DNA from: Sphingomonadaceae bacterium
Lineage (GTDB): Bacteria; Pseudomonadota; Alphaproteobacteria; Sphingomonadales; Sphingomonadaceae
Direction of reading: 5' to 3'
Length of the DNA: 54,406 nucleotides
Assembly (NCBI GenBank): GCA_947375105.1
Contig: CANCET010000003.1
Location: 1 to 54,406, forward strand
Of this stretch, positions 44,504-53,077 are shown in pieces; position 1 is the first letter of the stretch; each line of letters starts with the position of its first letter. Under the pieces are notes generated by a model that saw nothing but the letters and a program-made list of their open reading frames with translations, ran no database searches and was not told where the DNA came from. Made by a program: the position numbers and the translations under genes.

Positions 44504-45967
44504 TTAGTTCTGCGATTTCGTCAGGTCTGAATCCATGCTCGGCCGCACGATGAACTTCGTGCCCGGCTTGGGTGGGGGCGGCATTGGTGTTGCGGGGATC
44601 GGCGCGATCTCTGCAGCCGGCTTTGCGCCGGGAGCCACCACGCGCCAGATCACGCCGCCGGTATCGTCGCTGACCAGCAGCGCACCGTCCTTCGCAAAGG
44701 CCACCCATGTCGGCCGGCCCTGCGCCTTGTCGTCCTTCGTGAGGAACCCGGTCAGTACGGGCACTGGCGGTTTCGGCAGTGCATTGCCGTTGTTGTCGAA
44801 CGCCACGAACACGACGTCGTAGCCCGAAAGCGGCTTGCGGTTCCAGGAACCGTGCCGCGCCACGAACGCCCCGCTCGCAAACCGTTCGCCCATCAGGTTG
44901 CCCCCGCGCGCAAAGGCGAGCCCCAGCGCCGCGACGTGCGAGCCAAGGCCATATTCGGGCTTGCGCACATAGGAGAACATATCGCGCGGCATCGGGTCGT
45001 TCACGCGCCAGTCGATGTTCTTCTTCCAGTAGACCCAGGGCCAGCCATATTGTGCCCCAAGCGGGACGTTGGTGAGGTAGTCGGGCACGAGGTCAGACCC
45101 CAGCATGTCGCGCTCGTTGACCGTGGTCCAAAGTTCGCCGCTCCGCGGATTCCAGTCGAGCCCGTTGGGATTGCGCAGGCCCTGCGCATAGATGCGCGAG
45201 CTCTTCGTGGTGAAGTCATACTCATGGATCGCGGCGCGCCCGCGCTCCTTGTCGATGCCGTTTTCCGCAATGTTGGACGAAGAACCGACCGTCACGTAAA
45301 GCAGCTTGCCATCCGTGCTCAGCGCCAGGTTGCGCGCCCAATGGTTGCCGCCGCCGGGCAAGTCCATCAGCTTCTCCGGCTTGCCTTCCAGCGTCGTTTG
45401 CCCCGGCGTGAATGGCCACGAAACAACCGCATCATGGTTCGCGACATAGAGCCGGCCCTCGCGCAGCACCATGCCGAAGGGCGAATTGAGCCCCGGATTG
45501 CTCATCTCGAACCGCTGGTCGGCAACGCCGTCGCCGTTGCTGTCGCGCAGCACGACGATCTTGTTGGGGGATGCCTCGCCTGCCCCGGCGGACGACATCA
45601 GGTAGCTCATCACGAGCCCGGTAATCCCGCCCGGCCCACGCTGCGGCGGACCATTGGTCTCGGCTGCCAGCACGTCGCCGTTCGGCAGCACGGCAAGGCT
45701 GCGCGGATGATCCAGCTTGTCGGCAAAGCGCGTGACGACGAGGCCCTCGGCGGCGAGGGGTTTGGCGCCGTCCGCCCAGCCGATCGGCTTGGCGATGCCG
45801 ATCGTGGGAAACCACTGCGGCGCCGCTTCGGCGAGTTCGGGCTTGGGCCCGGTGGTCTTGTCGAGCGTGAGCTGGGCGGAGTCGCCGCGCATCAGCCACA
45901 TCAGGCCAAGGCCAAGCACGACAACAACGATGATGAACCCGGTCAGGGCTTTGCGAATGGTCAGCAT
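44504..45967 (-). CDS. PQQ-dependent sugar (L-sorbosone-like) dehydrogenase family protein
   Basis: 487 residues. One N-terminal membrane anchor (9-24) is followed by a six-bladed beta-propeller: 'LDHPRSLAVLPNGDVLAAE', 'VVLRDSNGDGVAD', 'NHWARNLALSTDGKLLYV', 'QGLRNPNGLDWNPRSGELW', 'ARHGSWNRKPLSGYDVVFV' and 'TWVAFAKDGALLVSDDTGGV'. These are the blade motifs of the soluble glucose / sorbosone dehydrogenase family, which oxidises aldoses with PQQ in the periplasm. A proline-rich C-terminal tail follows. PQQ synthesis genes are not in the window. Start ATG at 45967. Confidence 0.9.
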   Translation of the reverse strand: MLTIRKALTGFIIVVVVLGLGLMWLMRGDSAQLTLDKTTGPKPELAEAAPQWFPTIGIAKPIGWADGAKPLAAEGLVVTRFADKLDHPRSLAVLPNGDVLAAETNGPPQRGPGGITGLVMSYLMSSAGAGEASPNKIVVLRDSNGDGVADQRFEMSNPGLNSPFGMVLREGRLYVANHDAVVSWPFTPGQTTLEGKPEKLMDLPGGGNHWARNLALSTDGKLLYVTVGSSSNIAENGIDKERGRAAIHEYDFTTKSSRIYAQGLRNPNGLDWNPRSGELWTTVNERDMLGSDLVPDYLTNVPLGAQYGWPWVYWKKNIDWRVNDPMPRDMFSYVRKPEYGLGSHVAALGLAFARGGNLMGERFASGAFVARHGSWNRKPLSGYDVVFVAFDNNGNALPKPPVPVLTGFLTKDDKAQGRPTWVAFAKDGALLVSDDTGGVIWRVVAPGAKPAAEIAPIPATPMPPPPKPGTKFIVRPSMDSDLTKSQN

Positions 45968-46043
45968 GCTGCCTGTCTAGAAGCCGGGCCCTGTTCCCGC
46001 AATGCCCCTCGCAGGGTGCGGCGCCGCCTGCTAAGTCGTGGCC

Positions 46044-46526
46044 ATGTACGAATTCGCGCCCACCCCCGGTCAGCCCAAGTCCGCGCTCTATGCGGATCTC
46101 CTCGAAGCCGCCCAGGCCATCACGCAGGATGAGCCTGACGCCGTCGCCAACATGGCGAACTGCGCTGCGCTGCTCGGCCAGTTCCTGCCCGATCTCAATT
46201 GGGCGGGATTCTACCGCATGGTGGGCGGCGAACTCGTGCTCGGCCCGTTTGTCGGCAAGCCTGCGTGCATCCGTATTGCCTTGGGACAGGGCGTCTGCGG
46301 CACCGCTGCCGCGACCGGTGAAACGCAGCTCGTCCTCGATGTCCACGCCTTCCCGGGCCATATCGCCTGCGATGCCGCCAGCCGCTCCGAACTCGTCGTG
46401 CCGGTCAAGCGCGATGGCACCGTGATCGCGGTGATCGATCTCGACAGCCCGCTGCATGCCCGATTCGATGCGGACGATGCGGCTGGTATCGAAGCGCTCG
46501 CCGCTGCCCTCGCGCAGCGTATCTAG
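46044..46526 (+). CDS. msrC: GAF-domain free methionine-(R)-sulfoxide reductase
   Basis: 160 residues. The GAF fold starts 'LNWAGFYRMVGGELVLGPF' and carries the three cysteines of fRMsr enzymes: C75 ('GKPACIRI'), C85 ('GQGVCGTAA') and C109 ('GHIACDAASRSELVVP'). The enzyme repairs free oxidised methionine in the cytoplasm. The ATG at 46044 is preferred; a GTG 6 nt upstream is an alternative. Single gene. Confidence 0.94.
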   Translation: MYEFAPTPGQPKSALYADLLEAAQAITQDEPDAVANMANCAALLGQFLPDLNWAGFYRMVGGELVLGPFVGKPACIRIALGQGVCGTAAATGETQLVLDVHAFPGHIACDAASRSELVVPVKRDGTVIAVIDLDSPLHARFDADDAAGIEALAAALAQRI

Positions 46527-46674
46527 CACCGAACCCCGCGCCTTGCCCCGTTTCGGCACAGCGGCGCCATCCCCCTTGGTCGGCCGCGGCGCGGGATGCT
46601 AAACAGTATGTTAATATACGGATAGCGCTGCGCTGTTGGTGCGCTCCGCTTGCACGCTGATATGGGGAATCACG

Positions 46675-47562
46675 ATGGCCAGATTACTCGGTGCTCTGCT
46701 TGCGGCTTCCATGGCGACTGGCATGGCCACTGGCCTTGCCGCACCTGCGTTTGCGCGCGATCATCAGGCGGATGCTCCCCAGGTCAACGGGCAGTCGGGT
46801 TACCCCGGTGCCTATCAGGGTACGTGGCAGGGCCAATACCCCGCCGGTCCTGTGCCTTATGGTGCGCCAGTCTATGCCCAGCCAGTCTATAGCGTCCCGG
46901 TTTACAGCGCACCGGTCTACAGCGCGCCAGCCTACACCACACCCGCGTACAATGGCCCGAATGTCCCTCAAGGCTATGTCCCGATGCCCCAGCCCGCCCC
47001 GGAAGCCGATCCGCGCTACCGTGAAATGGTGGAGAAGTGCCAGGGCGTCAGCCACCGCACCAGCGGAACGACCGGCGCCGTGATCGGCGGGCTCGTGGGC
47101 GGCGTTGCCGGCAATCGGATCGCATCGGACAACCGCATTGTCGGGACAGTCGCAGGCGCTGCCGTCGGCGCTGTCGCAGGCGGCGTGATCGGCAAGTCGA
47201 TCGACAAGAACCGCGAGAAGGAATGCGAGCAGTTCTTCAGCAGCTATGCACCGCCGCAAGCGCCGGCCTATGGCTATGGTGCGCCAGCCTATGGCTACGG
47301 CGCACCGGCTCCAGGCTATGGCTATGGCTACCCGGCATACGGCTATGCTCCGGTTTCCGGCGCTCCGATGACCGGCGCACCGATGGGCTATGTCATGGTT
47401 CCTCAAGGTGCCCCGCAAGCCGCACCGCAATCGCAGGGCAATTGCACCGAAACGCGGACCGTGTCGTATGAGTACGTGCCGGTGAAGCGGCGCTACATTG
47501 GCGCACCGCCGCGCCGCCCGGTGCTCCATGACAAGCGCGTCAGGGTTCCGTCCGGCAGTTGA
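46675..47562 (+). CDS. Glycine-zipper 2TM surface protein with Tyr/Pro/Gly repeats
   Basis: 295 residues with a signal peptide ending 'APAFA'. The glycine zipper 'GAVIGGLVGGVAGNRIA' ... 'VAGAAVGAVAGGVIGKSID' (Rick_17kDa_Anti type) inserts in or packs on the outer membrane. On each side are low-complexity segments: P-V-Y-S-A repeats before it and A-Y-G-Y-G-A-P repeats after it, then a basic tail 'YVPVKRRYIGAPPRRPVL'. No catalytic domain; probably structural or stress-related. The ATG at 46675 follows GGGGA. Its stop is 27 bp from the convergent M48 stop. Confidence 0.88.
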   Translation: MARLLGALLAASMATGMATGLAAPAFARDHQADAPQVNGQSGYPGAYQGTWQGQYPAGPVPYGAPVYAQPVYSVPVYSAPVYSAPAYTTPAYNGPNVPQGYVPMPQPAPEADPRYREMVEKCQGVSHRTSGTTGAVIGGLVGGVAGNRIASDNRIVGTVAGAAVGAVAGGVIGKSIDKNREKECEQFFSSYAPPQAPAYGYGAPAYGYGAPAPGYGYGYPAYGYAPVSGAPMTGAPMGYVMVPQGAPQAAPQSQGNCTETRTVSYEYVPVKRRYIGAPPRRPVLHDKRVRVPSGS

Positions 47563-47589
47563 GCGCGCAGATTTCCCAGCAACCGGGCT

Positions 47590-48693
47590 TCAATTCGTGG
47601 CTTGGTCGGCTTTCGGCAGAAAGGACACCACCAGGCCGATCTCATGCACGACGCCCGAGGGCATGTGCATGAAAACCCGGCCGCTGTAGTCGACGTCTAG
47701 CTGCGCGGATTCGGATCTGAAAGTCCAGGCATAGTCGGCTGAGGCCGGCAGGCTCTTTCTCCCGACCGGGCGGCGGGCGCCGTCATAGGCATCGATGCGC
47801 CCACTTTTGGTGATGAAATAGTCGTTGGGATCATCGTAGAGAATGACCCGTGCGACCAGCACCAGATCGGATGATCGCGTATCATCGCCGTCGGGATCGA
47901 AGCGTTCCTGACGCATCGGAACGAGGCCGCGATTGTGGCTCGCCTGAGTCATCTCGGCGCGCACCATGGCCTCAGCGTTCTGCCAGCCATGGACAATCGC
48001 GGCGACACGATCCTTGCGGCCGGGATGAGTCGGGGTCGCCGCCTCCGGCAGAATTCGGGTAGCCGCCGATGTCGTCTCGGCCAGTGAGGCACCCAGCCGG
48101 GCAAGGACGAAGCCGGAAAACTCGTCCGCCTCCAGCTCGTCACGCCATGGTTCGGCTGTCTGGCGCAAGGTGTGCCCGGCCAGATGATGGCCTACCTCAT
48201 GCGCGAGGATGCTCATCGCACCCCAGTCAGGACAGATGCGGTCCGCCACTTGCGCCATGAAGCGCGGGTCGAACAGGATAACGCGGCGTCCGTTGATGAT
48301 CTCGGCCGCTGCCGGGGTCGAAGGATCGACGATCATCTCGAAATTCATTTCCAGCCCGCTCACGCGAACCACGCGCTCCACTTGCGTCCGCGCTTCCGCC
48401 AGATCGGCCGCCTGCGAAGCGTCTTGCCGGCCCATGTAGCCTAGCGCGCCAAGGCTGTGCACGCGGCCCTCATTGGGCCAGTAGTCGTTGAACTGGGCCG
48501 CTGACCATTCCCGGCTGACTTCGCACTGGCCGTTTTCGCGGGGTGCAGGGGCGGTTGGCGGTTTGGCCGGGGTGTCGGGTGAAGGCGGGGCGGCTTGGCC
48601 ACTCTGGCCAGCACTTGCTCCGGCAGCAACCGGGCCAGTCCAGCCAGCCACCAACCCAAGAGCGATGATAAACCCGATGGATAGCTTTTTCAC
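47590..48693 (-). CDS. Secreted M48-type metallopeptidase
   Basis: About 367 residues if begun at the GTG at 48693, which gives a normal signal peptide ('KKLSIGFIIALGLVAGW' ... 'PVAAG'). The gluzincin motif H165-E166-V-G-H169-H ('ILAHEVGHHLAGH') with the downstream E-x-x-x-D ('ELEADEFSG', E186/D190) gives the M48 zinc site. A Pro-rich linker precedes the domain, and a beta-rich C-terminal part of about 120 residues, without recognised family, follows. The start is uncertain: no good ribosome site precedes 48693, and an in-frame GTG exists at 48765. Monocistronic; an AT-rich interval upstream probably holds the promoter. Confidence 0.85.
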   Translation of the reverse strand: MKKLSIGFIIALGLVAGWTGPVAAGASAGQSGQAAPPSPDTPAKPPTAPAPRENGQCEVSREWSAAQFNDYWPNEGRVHSLGALGYMGRQDASQAADLAEARTQVERVVRVSGLEMNFEMIVDPSTPAAAEIINGRRVILFDPRFMAQVADRICPDWGAMSILAHEVGHHLAGHTLRQTAEPWRDELEADEFSGFVLARLGASLAETTSAATRILPEAATPTHPGRKDRVAAIVHGWQNAEAMVRAEMTQASHNRGLVPMRQERFDPDGDDTRSSDLVLVARVILYDDPNDYFITKSGRIDAYDGARRPVGRKSLPASADYAWTFRSESAQLDVDYSGRVFMHMPSGVVHEIGLVVSFLPKADQATN

Positions 48694-48890
48694 ACCCTGG
48701 GTCGGCTGTTTGAACCGAACGCAGGCTGCTTGAGACCGAACCAGCGGGTCCGGAAGCCGCAGCACGCGATTACAACGGCACTATGGCCGATCTCGGTTCG
48801 CATCGCTCTCTCCCAGTTCCGATCCGGACTGAGATGTATAGCTTAAGGCCCTAAGGTTTAATACATATATATACGGATTCCGCCCAAGCC

Positions 48891-48906
48891 ATTAACCTTG
48901 GTTAAT
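48891..48906. promoter_or_regulatory. Inverted repeat ATTAACC-TT-GGTTAAT
   Basis: A perfect 7-bp inverted repeat with a 2-bp spacer lies 18 bp past the CAP gene's stop and about 200 bp upstream of the M48 gene, beside an AT-rich tract (48858-48875) unusual for this GC-rich DNA. The form fits an operator of a dimeric regulator; it has no T-run of a terminator. Regulator unknown. Confidence 0.4.
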
Positions 48907-48923
48907 GCCCGATCTGCGGCGTT

Positions 48924-50033
48924 CTAGCCCGTGATCCGAAAGGTGTAGGCGTAGCGCTCTCGCGGCGCTCCGCGGATCCCGCTGATGGTCACGGCATAGG
49001 TTTTGCCAGGAACGATCCCGTCGATTCGCCATGACAGGCAATTCGCCACGCCATAGCCTTCGTTATCCCAAAGCTGGTCGCGAACGGGCAGCAGATGATC
49101 GCCATCGCTGATCGAGACCACGGCATCGGAAAAGTCTGGTGCGCCGGGGGCATCCACGTCAGCCGGGTTCTGGCTGATCGAGAAGGAAAACCGCGCGCGG
49201 GGCGAAAAGAACACGCGCGGGTACTCACCCTGCGGCCAGGCCACGAACTCCGGAATGGTGCCCTGCGATCTGGTCCGGCGCCAATCATTGGGCCCAGAAT
49301 CGACAGGGGGATCGACAGGGGAATTGGCCGGGAAATCGAACACCTTCATCACTGCCGAATCGACACGCTCGCCGCCGGGCAGGACGGCAATGAAGCGGCC
49401 AAACGCTGTCTGGTCGAGATAGGGGTCAAGCAGCCAGCGGCGATGTCCGATCGCGTCGCTGTCGCCTTCGATCAGCCACTCCGCGAGGATGGCATTGTCG
49501 TCCTCATAGCCAAGATAGGGGGACGAAACCCCGCCGAGCAGGTTTGAACTGCCCGCAGCGCCGGCGCCAGCAGCGCTCCAGCACTTCCATGATGGCGGAG
49601 GATCATGGCTCAGCGCATCATTGGCGGCCATGATCATCGCCGCCTCGCCGGCCGCGCGATCGGCTGCGGCATTATAGCGCACGGGCGCAAGGCCGTGCAG
49701 CGCCCTCAGAGCATTGAATGCGGAAAGGAAAGCAGCCTTCGCCTCGGTACGCAGCACTCCAGCAGTGCAGTGCGCCAGATCAGGCTGGGCGGTGTAGAGC
49801 GCGGCGGCGTTTGCCTACGACCGGGCGTCACCGGCTGAAAACGGTGAGAATTCCGCAGGATACGGAGCCCCGGATGTATCCGGCACCTCCTCTTCCACCA
49901 CCTCGTCAGGATAGGAAGGCTCATACTGGGCAAAAGCCGGAGAGGTTGCAGGTGCCAGCCAGATCGCCAGCACTGCAAGGCCCGTACGCAGCAAAGCGCA
50001 CGCGTGCAGGGCAAATCCTGTCCGCGCGCGCAT
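48924..50033 (-). pseudogene. Secreted CAP-domain (SCP-like) protein interrupted by one in-frame TAG
   Basis: A single frame of 370 codons is open except for a TAG at 49815-49817 (codon 73). Before it: signal peptide ('LAIWLAPATSPAFAQ') and an acidic linker. After it: 'ANAAALYTAQPDLAH', then the CAP domain ('AAFLSAFNALRALHGLAPV', 'AAMIMAANDALSHDP', 'GHRRWLLDPY') and a C-terminal beta domain. Both halves are needed for a secreted CAP protein, so the TAG looks like a recent nonsense mutation, a sequencing error, or a readthrough site. A GTG at 49757 could restart translation, but without a signal peptide. Start at the ATG at 50033 (TTG at 50039 alternative), 43 bp after the acyl-CoA dehydrogenase. 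Confidence 0.75.
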
Positions 50034-50076
50034 CGCCAAAGCCGTCAGTTTTGAAGATCGGGCATGGGGCTGCCGA

Positions 50077-51231
50077 TCACAGCTTGCGGCCGATGAGTTC
50101 CTTCATGATCTCGTTGGTGCCGCCGAAAATGCGCGTCACGCGCGCGCCGCGCCATGCACGGGCAATCGCGTATTCGTTCATGTAGCCGGCGCCGCCGTGG
50201 AGCTGGAGGCACTTGTCCATCACTTCCCACTGCAGCTCGGTGTGCCACAGCTTGGCGGCCGCGCCTTCCTCGGCGGTCAGTTCGCGCTTGAGATGGCGGG
50301 CGAGCGCCCAATCGAGGTGCGCCCAGCCCACTTGCAGCTTGGCCTTGATGTCCGCCAGCGTGAAGCGGGTGTTCTGGAAATCCAGGATGGGCTTGCCGAA
50401 CGCCTTGCGCTCGCGCGTGAATTCCACCGTATCGTCGAACGCCTTCTGCGCCGAAGCCTGCGCGCTCACGGCAATCGAGAGGCGCTCCTGCGGCAGTTCG
50501 CTCATCAGATAGATGAAGCCCTTGCCCTCTTCGCCAAGGCAGTTGGTGATCGGCACCCGCACGTCCTCGAAGAACAGTTCCGAGGTATCGGCTTCGTCCA
50601 TGCCGATCTTGTCGAGGTTGCGGCCGCGCTTGAAGCCCTCGCGATCCGCCTCGACCAGCACGATCGAAACGCCCTTCCACGCCGGCTGCACTTCAGTATC
50701 GGTCTTGCAGCACACGAGGATCAGGTCGGCATTCTGGCCGTTGGTGATATAGGTCTTGGACCCGTTGATGACATAGTGGTTGCCGTCCTTCTTGGCGCTG
50801 GTGCGCATGCCCTGAAGGTCGGAACCCGTGCCCGGCTCGGTCATCGCGATGGCAGTCACCACCTCGCCCGAGACCATCTTGGGCAGCCATTTGCGCTTCT
50901 GCTCTTCCGAGCCATACGAAACGAGGTAGTTCACCACGATGTCGGACTGGAGCGAGAACCCGGTGGCGACGCGGCCGTAGTAGGAGCTCTCTTCGTCGAC
51001 GATGGCATTGTAGCCGAAATCGAGGCCGAGGCCGCCGTATTCCTCCGGCACGGTCGGGCACAGCATGCCCAGCTCGCCGGCCTTGGGCCAGATAGACTTG
51101 GGCACGATGCCCGCTTCGGCCCACTCGTTGGCGTGCGGCGCGATCTCGGTTTCAAGGTAGCGGCGCACCGTCTGGCGGAACGCTTCGTGGTCCGCGTTAT
51201 AGGCAGAGCGGGGAATCAGATCGAGCGACAT
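50077..51231 (-). CDS. Acyl-CoA dehydrogenase
   Basis: 384 residues, full-length. Family motifs: 'VVTAIAMTEPGTGSDLQGMR' (FAD/substrate loop), 'INGSKTYITNGQNADLILV', 'FTRERKAFGKPILDFQNTRF' and the C-terminal 'QLHGGAGYMNEYAIARAWRG' with 'IFGGTNEIMKELIG'. It catalyses the first step of fatty-acid or branched-chain acyl-CoA oxidation; chain specificity cannot be read. Monocistronic or with the broken CAP gene. A TetR-style inverted repeat lies 72 bp upstream of the ATG. Confidence 0.95.
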   Translation of the reverse strand: MSLDLIPRSAYNADHEAFRQTVRRYLETEIAPHANEWAEAGIVPKSIWPKAGELGMLCPTVPEEYGGLGLDFGYNAIVDEESSYYGRVATGFSLQSDIVVNYLVSYGSEEQKRKWLPKMVSGEVVTAIAMTEPGTGSDLQGMRTSAKKDGNHYVINGSKTYITNGQNADLILVCCKTDTEVQPAWKGVSIVLVEADREGFKRGRNLDKIGMDEADTSELFFEDVRVPITNCLGEEGKGFIYLMSELPQERLSIAVSAQASAQKAFDDTVEFTRERKAFGKPILDFQNTRFTLADIKAKLQVGWAHLDWALARHLKRELTAEEGAAAKLWHTELQWEVMDKCLQLHGGAGYMNEYAIARAWRGARVTRIFGGTNEIMKELIGRKL

Positions 51232-51302
51232 GGCAGGCTCTCCGGGTCAGGTCTGTTGTTGACCAAGAGATAGGCAAACCCGGCGCACCCGGTCAATCAA
51301 AA

Positions 51303-51318
51303 TTAATCGACCGATTAA
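51303..51318. promoter_or_regulatory. Inverted repeat upstream of the acyl-CoA dehydrogenase gene
   Basis: TTAATCG and CGATTAA flank AC in a perfect 16-bp operator-like palindrome, 72 bp before the dehydrogenase ATG and 39 bp after the parB stop. Fatty-acid oxidation genes are often controlled by TetR-family repressors that bind such sites. No regulator gene is adjacent. Confidence 0.5.
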
Positions 51319-51335
51319 CTAGCCCTTCGGGCCAG
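51319..51335 (-). terminator. Possible terminator of the par operon
   Basis: On the minus strand CTGGCCC, loop GAA and GGGCTAG form a 7-bp stem with one G-T pair, about 22 nt past the parB stop. The following TTAATCG is only weakly T-rich and belongs to the inverted repeat at 51303. Confidence 0.35.
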
Positions 51336-51356
51336 CTGGTCAGATCGTACCGTCGG

Positions 51357-52304
51357 TCAGATCGCCCCGCCGGTCAGGCGCTGGCAGATCAGGTCCAGCT
51401 GATCGAGCGTCTTGTAGCGGATCGTTACGGCCCCGGTGCGCGGATCGGCATCGGCCTGGATCGAAACCTTGAGGCCGAGAAACTCCTCGAGGTGCGCCTG
51501 CACCGCCGCGATATCCGCCGACGTTGCCGGATCGCGGCCCGCCCGCGCGCGCCGCGGTGCCGATTCGGGCCGCATCGCGCGCTTGGCCAAGCGCTCCACA
51601 TCGCGGACCGAATGCCCCTTGCTCACGGTTTCGCGCGCCAGCGAAACCGGATCCGGCAATACGGCTAGCGCCCGCGCATGGCCCATCGAAAGCTGCGCAC
51701 GCTCGACCATGTCGAGCACTTCGCCGGGCAGCGTCAGCAGCCGCATCAGATTCGCCACGTGGCTGCGCGACTTGTCGACAAAAGTCGCGATTTCCTGCTG
51801 CGTCAGCCCTTCCTGTTCCGAAAGCCGCTGATAAGCACGTGCTTCCTCGATCGGATTGAGATCCTCGCGCTGCAGGTTCTCGATCAGCGCAAGAGCCGTC
51901 ACTTCACGGTCATCCAGCTGCCGGATGATCGCGGGAATCTCGTGCAGCCGCGCTTTCTGCGCCGCGCGCCAGCGCCGCTCGCCGGCCACCAGCTGATAGC
52001 GCCCGCCGCTCGTCGGCCGCACCACCACCGGCTGGATCACCCCGCGCGCCGCAATCGAGCGTGCCAGTTCTTCCAGCGCGTCCTCGTCGAAATGACGGCG
52101 CGGCTGCTCGGGGTGCGGCTCGATCACGGCAATGCTCAGCATGGCAAGGCCGCTCTGCGGGGCGGTCGCCTCACCAATCGTGGGAGCCGACATGCGCGAC
52201 ACCGCTTCCTCGCGCCGGGTCTCACCCAGCAGCGCGCCCAGCCCCCGGCCCAGCGCCGGGCGCTTCGTCGCCTTGGCCGCAGCGCCATCCGTCTCGCCGC
52301 TCAT
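51357..52304 (-). CDS. parB: Chromosome partitioning protein ParB
   Basis: 315 residues. The N-terminal CTPase domain has 'QPRRHFDEDALEELARSI' and 'YQLVAGERRWRAAQKARLHE', including the GERRxRA motif; the helix-turn-helix part contains 'LTQQEIATFVDKSRSHVANL', and the C-terminal dimerisation segment follows a basic linker. ParB loads at parS, slides as a CTP clamp and recruits ParA, SMC and PopZ. The ATG at 52304 overlaps the parA stop. Last gene of mnmG-rsmG-parA-parB. Confidence 0.97.
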   Translation of the reverse strand: MSGETDGAAAKATKRPALGRGLGALLGETRREEAVSRMSAPTIGEATAPQSGLAMLSIAVIEPHPEQPRRHFDEDALEELARSIAARGVIQPVVVRPTSGGRYQLVAGERRWRAAQKARLHEIPAIIRQLDDREVTALALIENLQREDLNPIEEARAYQRLSEQEGLTQQEIATFVDKSRSHVANLMRLLTLPGEVLDMVERAQLSMGHARALAVLPDPVSLARETVSKGHSVRDVERLAKRAMRPESAPRRARAGRDPATSADIAAVQAHLEEFLGLKVSIQADADPRTGAVTIRYKTLDQLDLICQRLTGGAI

Positions 52305-53077
52305 GCCGCTTTCCTCCGCTCGGGCAGCCGGCCGATCAACTCGCGCGCCAGCTTCATGTAAGCCTGCGAACCGGCGCAGGCATGGTCATAGATCAGCGCC
52401 GGCAGGCCATGGCTTGGCGCTTCCGACAAGCGCACATTCCGCGGGATGACGGCTTCGAACACCAGCCCGTGCAGACACGAGCGCACATCATCAGCGACCT
52501 GGTCGGTCAACCGATTGCGCCGGTCATACATGGTGAGCACAATGCCCAGAATGCCCAGCGAGGGGTTGAACCGCTCCTGCACGCGCTCGACTGTCTGGAG
52601 CAGCTGGCTGAGACCCTCGAGCGCGAAAAATTCGCACTGCAACGGCACGAGCAACGAATCCGCCGCCGTCATCGCATTGAGCGTGAGCAGCCCCAGCGAC
52701 GGCGGGCAATCGATCAGGCAGATGTCGTGCCCGGTGTCTTCGGCCAGCGCGATGCGCAGCTTGCCGGTGCGGTCCGTCTGGCTGACCAGCTCGACTTCCG
52801 CGCCCGAGAGGTCAACTGTCGCGGGGATCACATCGAGCCCCGGAATCCGCGTCGGCATGATGCAATCCGCCACGCTCGTCTGTTCGATCAGCAGATCGTA
52901 GGAAGACTTGTGCCGGTCCGCAGCCGCCACGCCGATCCCCGTGGACGCATTGCCCTGCGGATCGAGGTCGAGCAGCAGTACCTTCCACCCGGTCGCTGCA
53001 AGGGCCGTGGCAATGTTGATCGCCGTGGTGGTCTTGCCCACCCCGCCCTTCTGGTTCGCGACGGCAATCGTGATCAT
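52301..53077 (-). CDS. parA: Chromosome partitioning ATPase ParA
   Basis: 258 residues. It begins with the deviant Walker A motif 'ANQKGGVGKTTTAINIA' (K10, K15), followed by 'LLLDLDPQGNAS' and Walker B 'ICLIDCPPSLGLLT'. ATP-bound ParA coats the nucleoid and moves ParB-parS complexes. The ATG at 53077 overlaps the rsmG stop by 4 bp, and its own stop overlaps parB. A longer upstream frame is inside rsmG and not used. Confidence 0.97.
   Translation of the reverse strand: MITIAVANQKGGVGKTTTAINIATALAATGWKVLLLDLDPQGNASTGIGVAAADRHKSSYDLLIEQTSVADCIMPTRIPGLDVIPATVDLSGAEVELVSQTDRTGKLRIALAEDTGHDICLIDCPPSLGLLTLNAMTAADSLLVPLQCEFFALEGLSQLLQTVERVQERFNPSLGILGIVLTMYDRRNRLTDQVADDVRSCLHGLVFEAVIPRNVRLSEAPSHGLPALIYDHACAGSQAYMKLARELIGRLPERRKAA

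Noticed and set aside
48924..49757. CAP-domain protein as an intact gene starting at GTG 49757
   Set aside because: It would lack a signal peptide and the first part of the CAP domain region, and the same frame continues upstream through a signal peptide with one TAG between.
51745..51760. CCACGTGG core in parB as a third parS
   Set aside because: Only the central bases match; the outer half-sites are not TGTT...AACA. Other CACGTG cores (near 10433, 19246, 21106) fail the same test.
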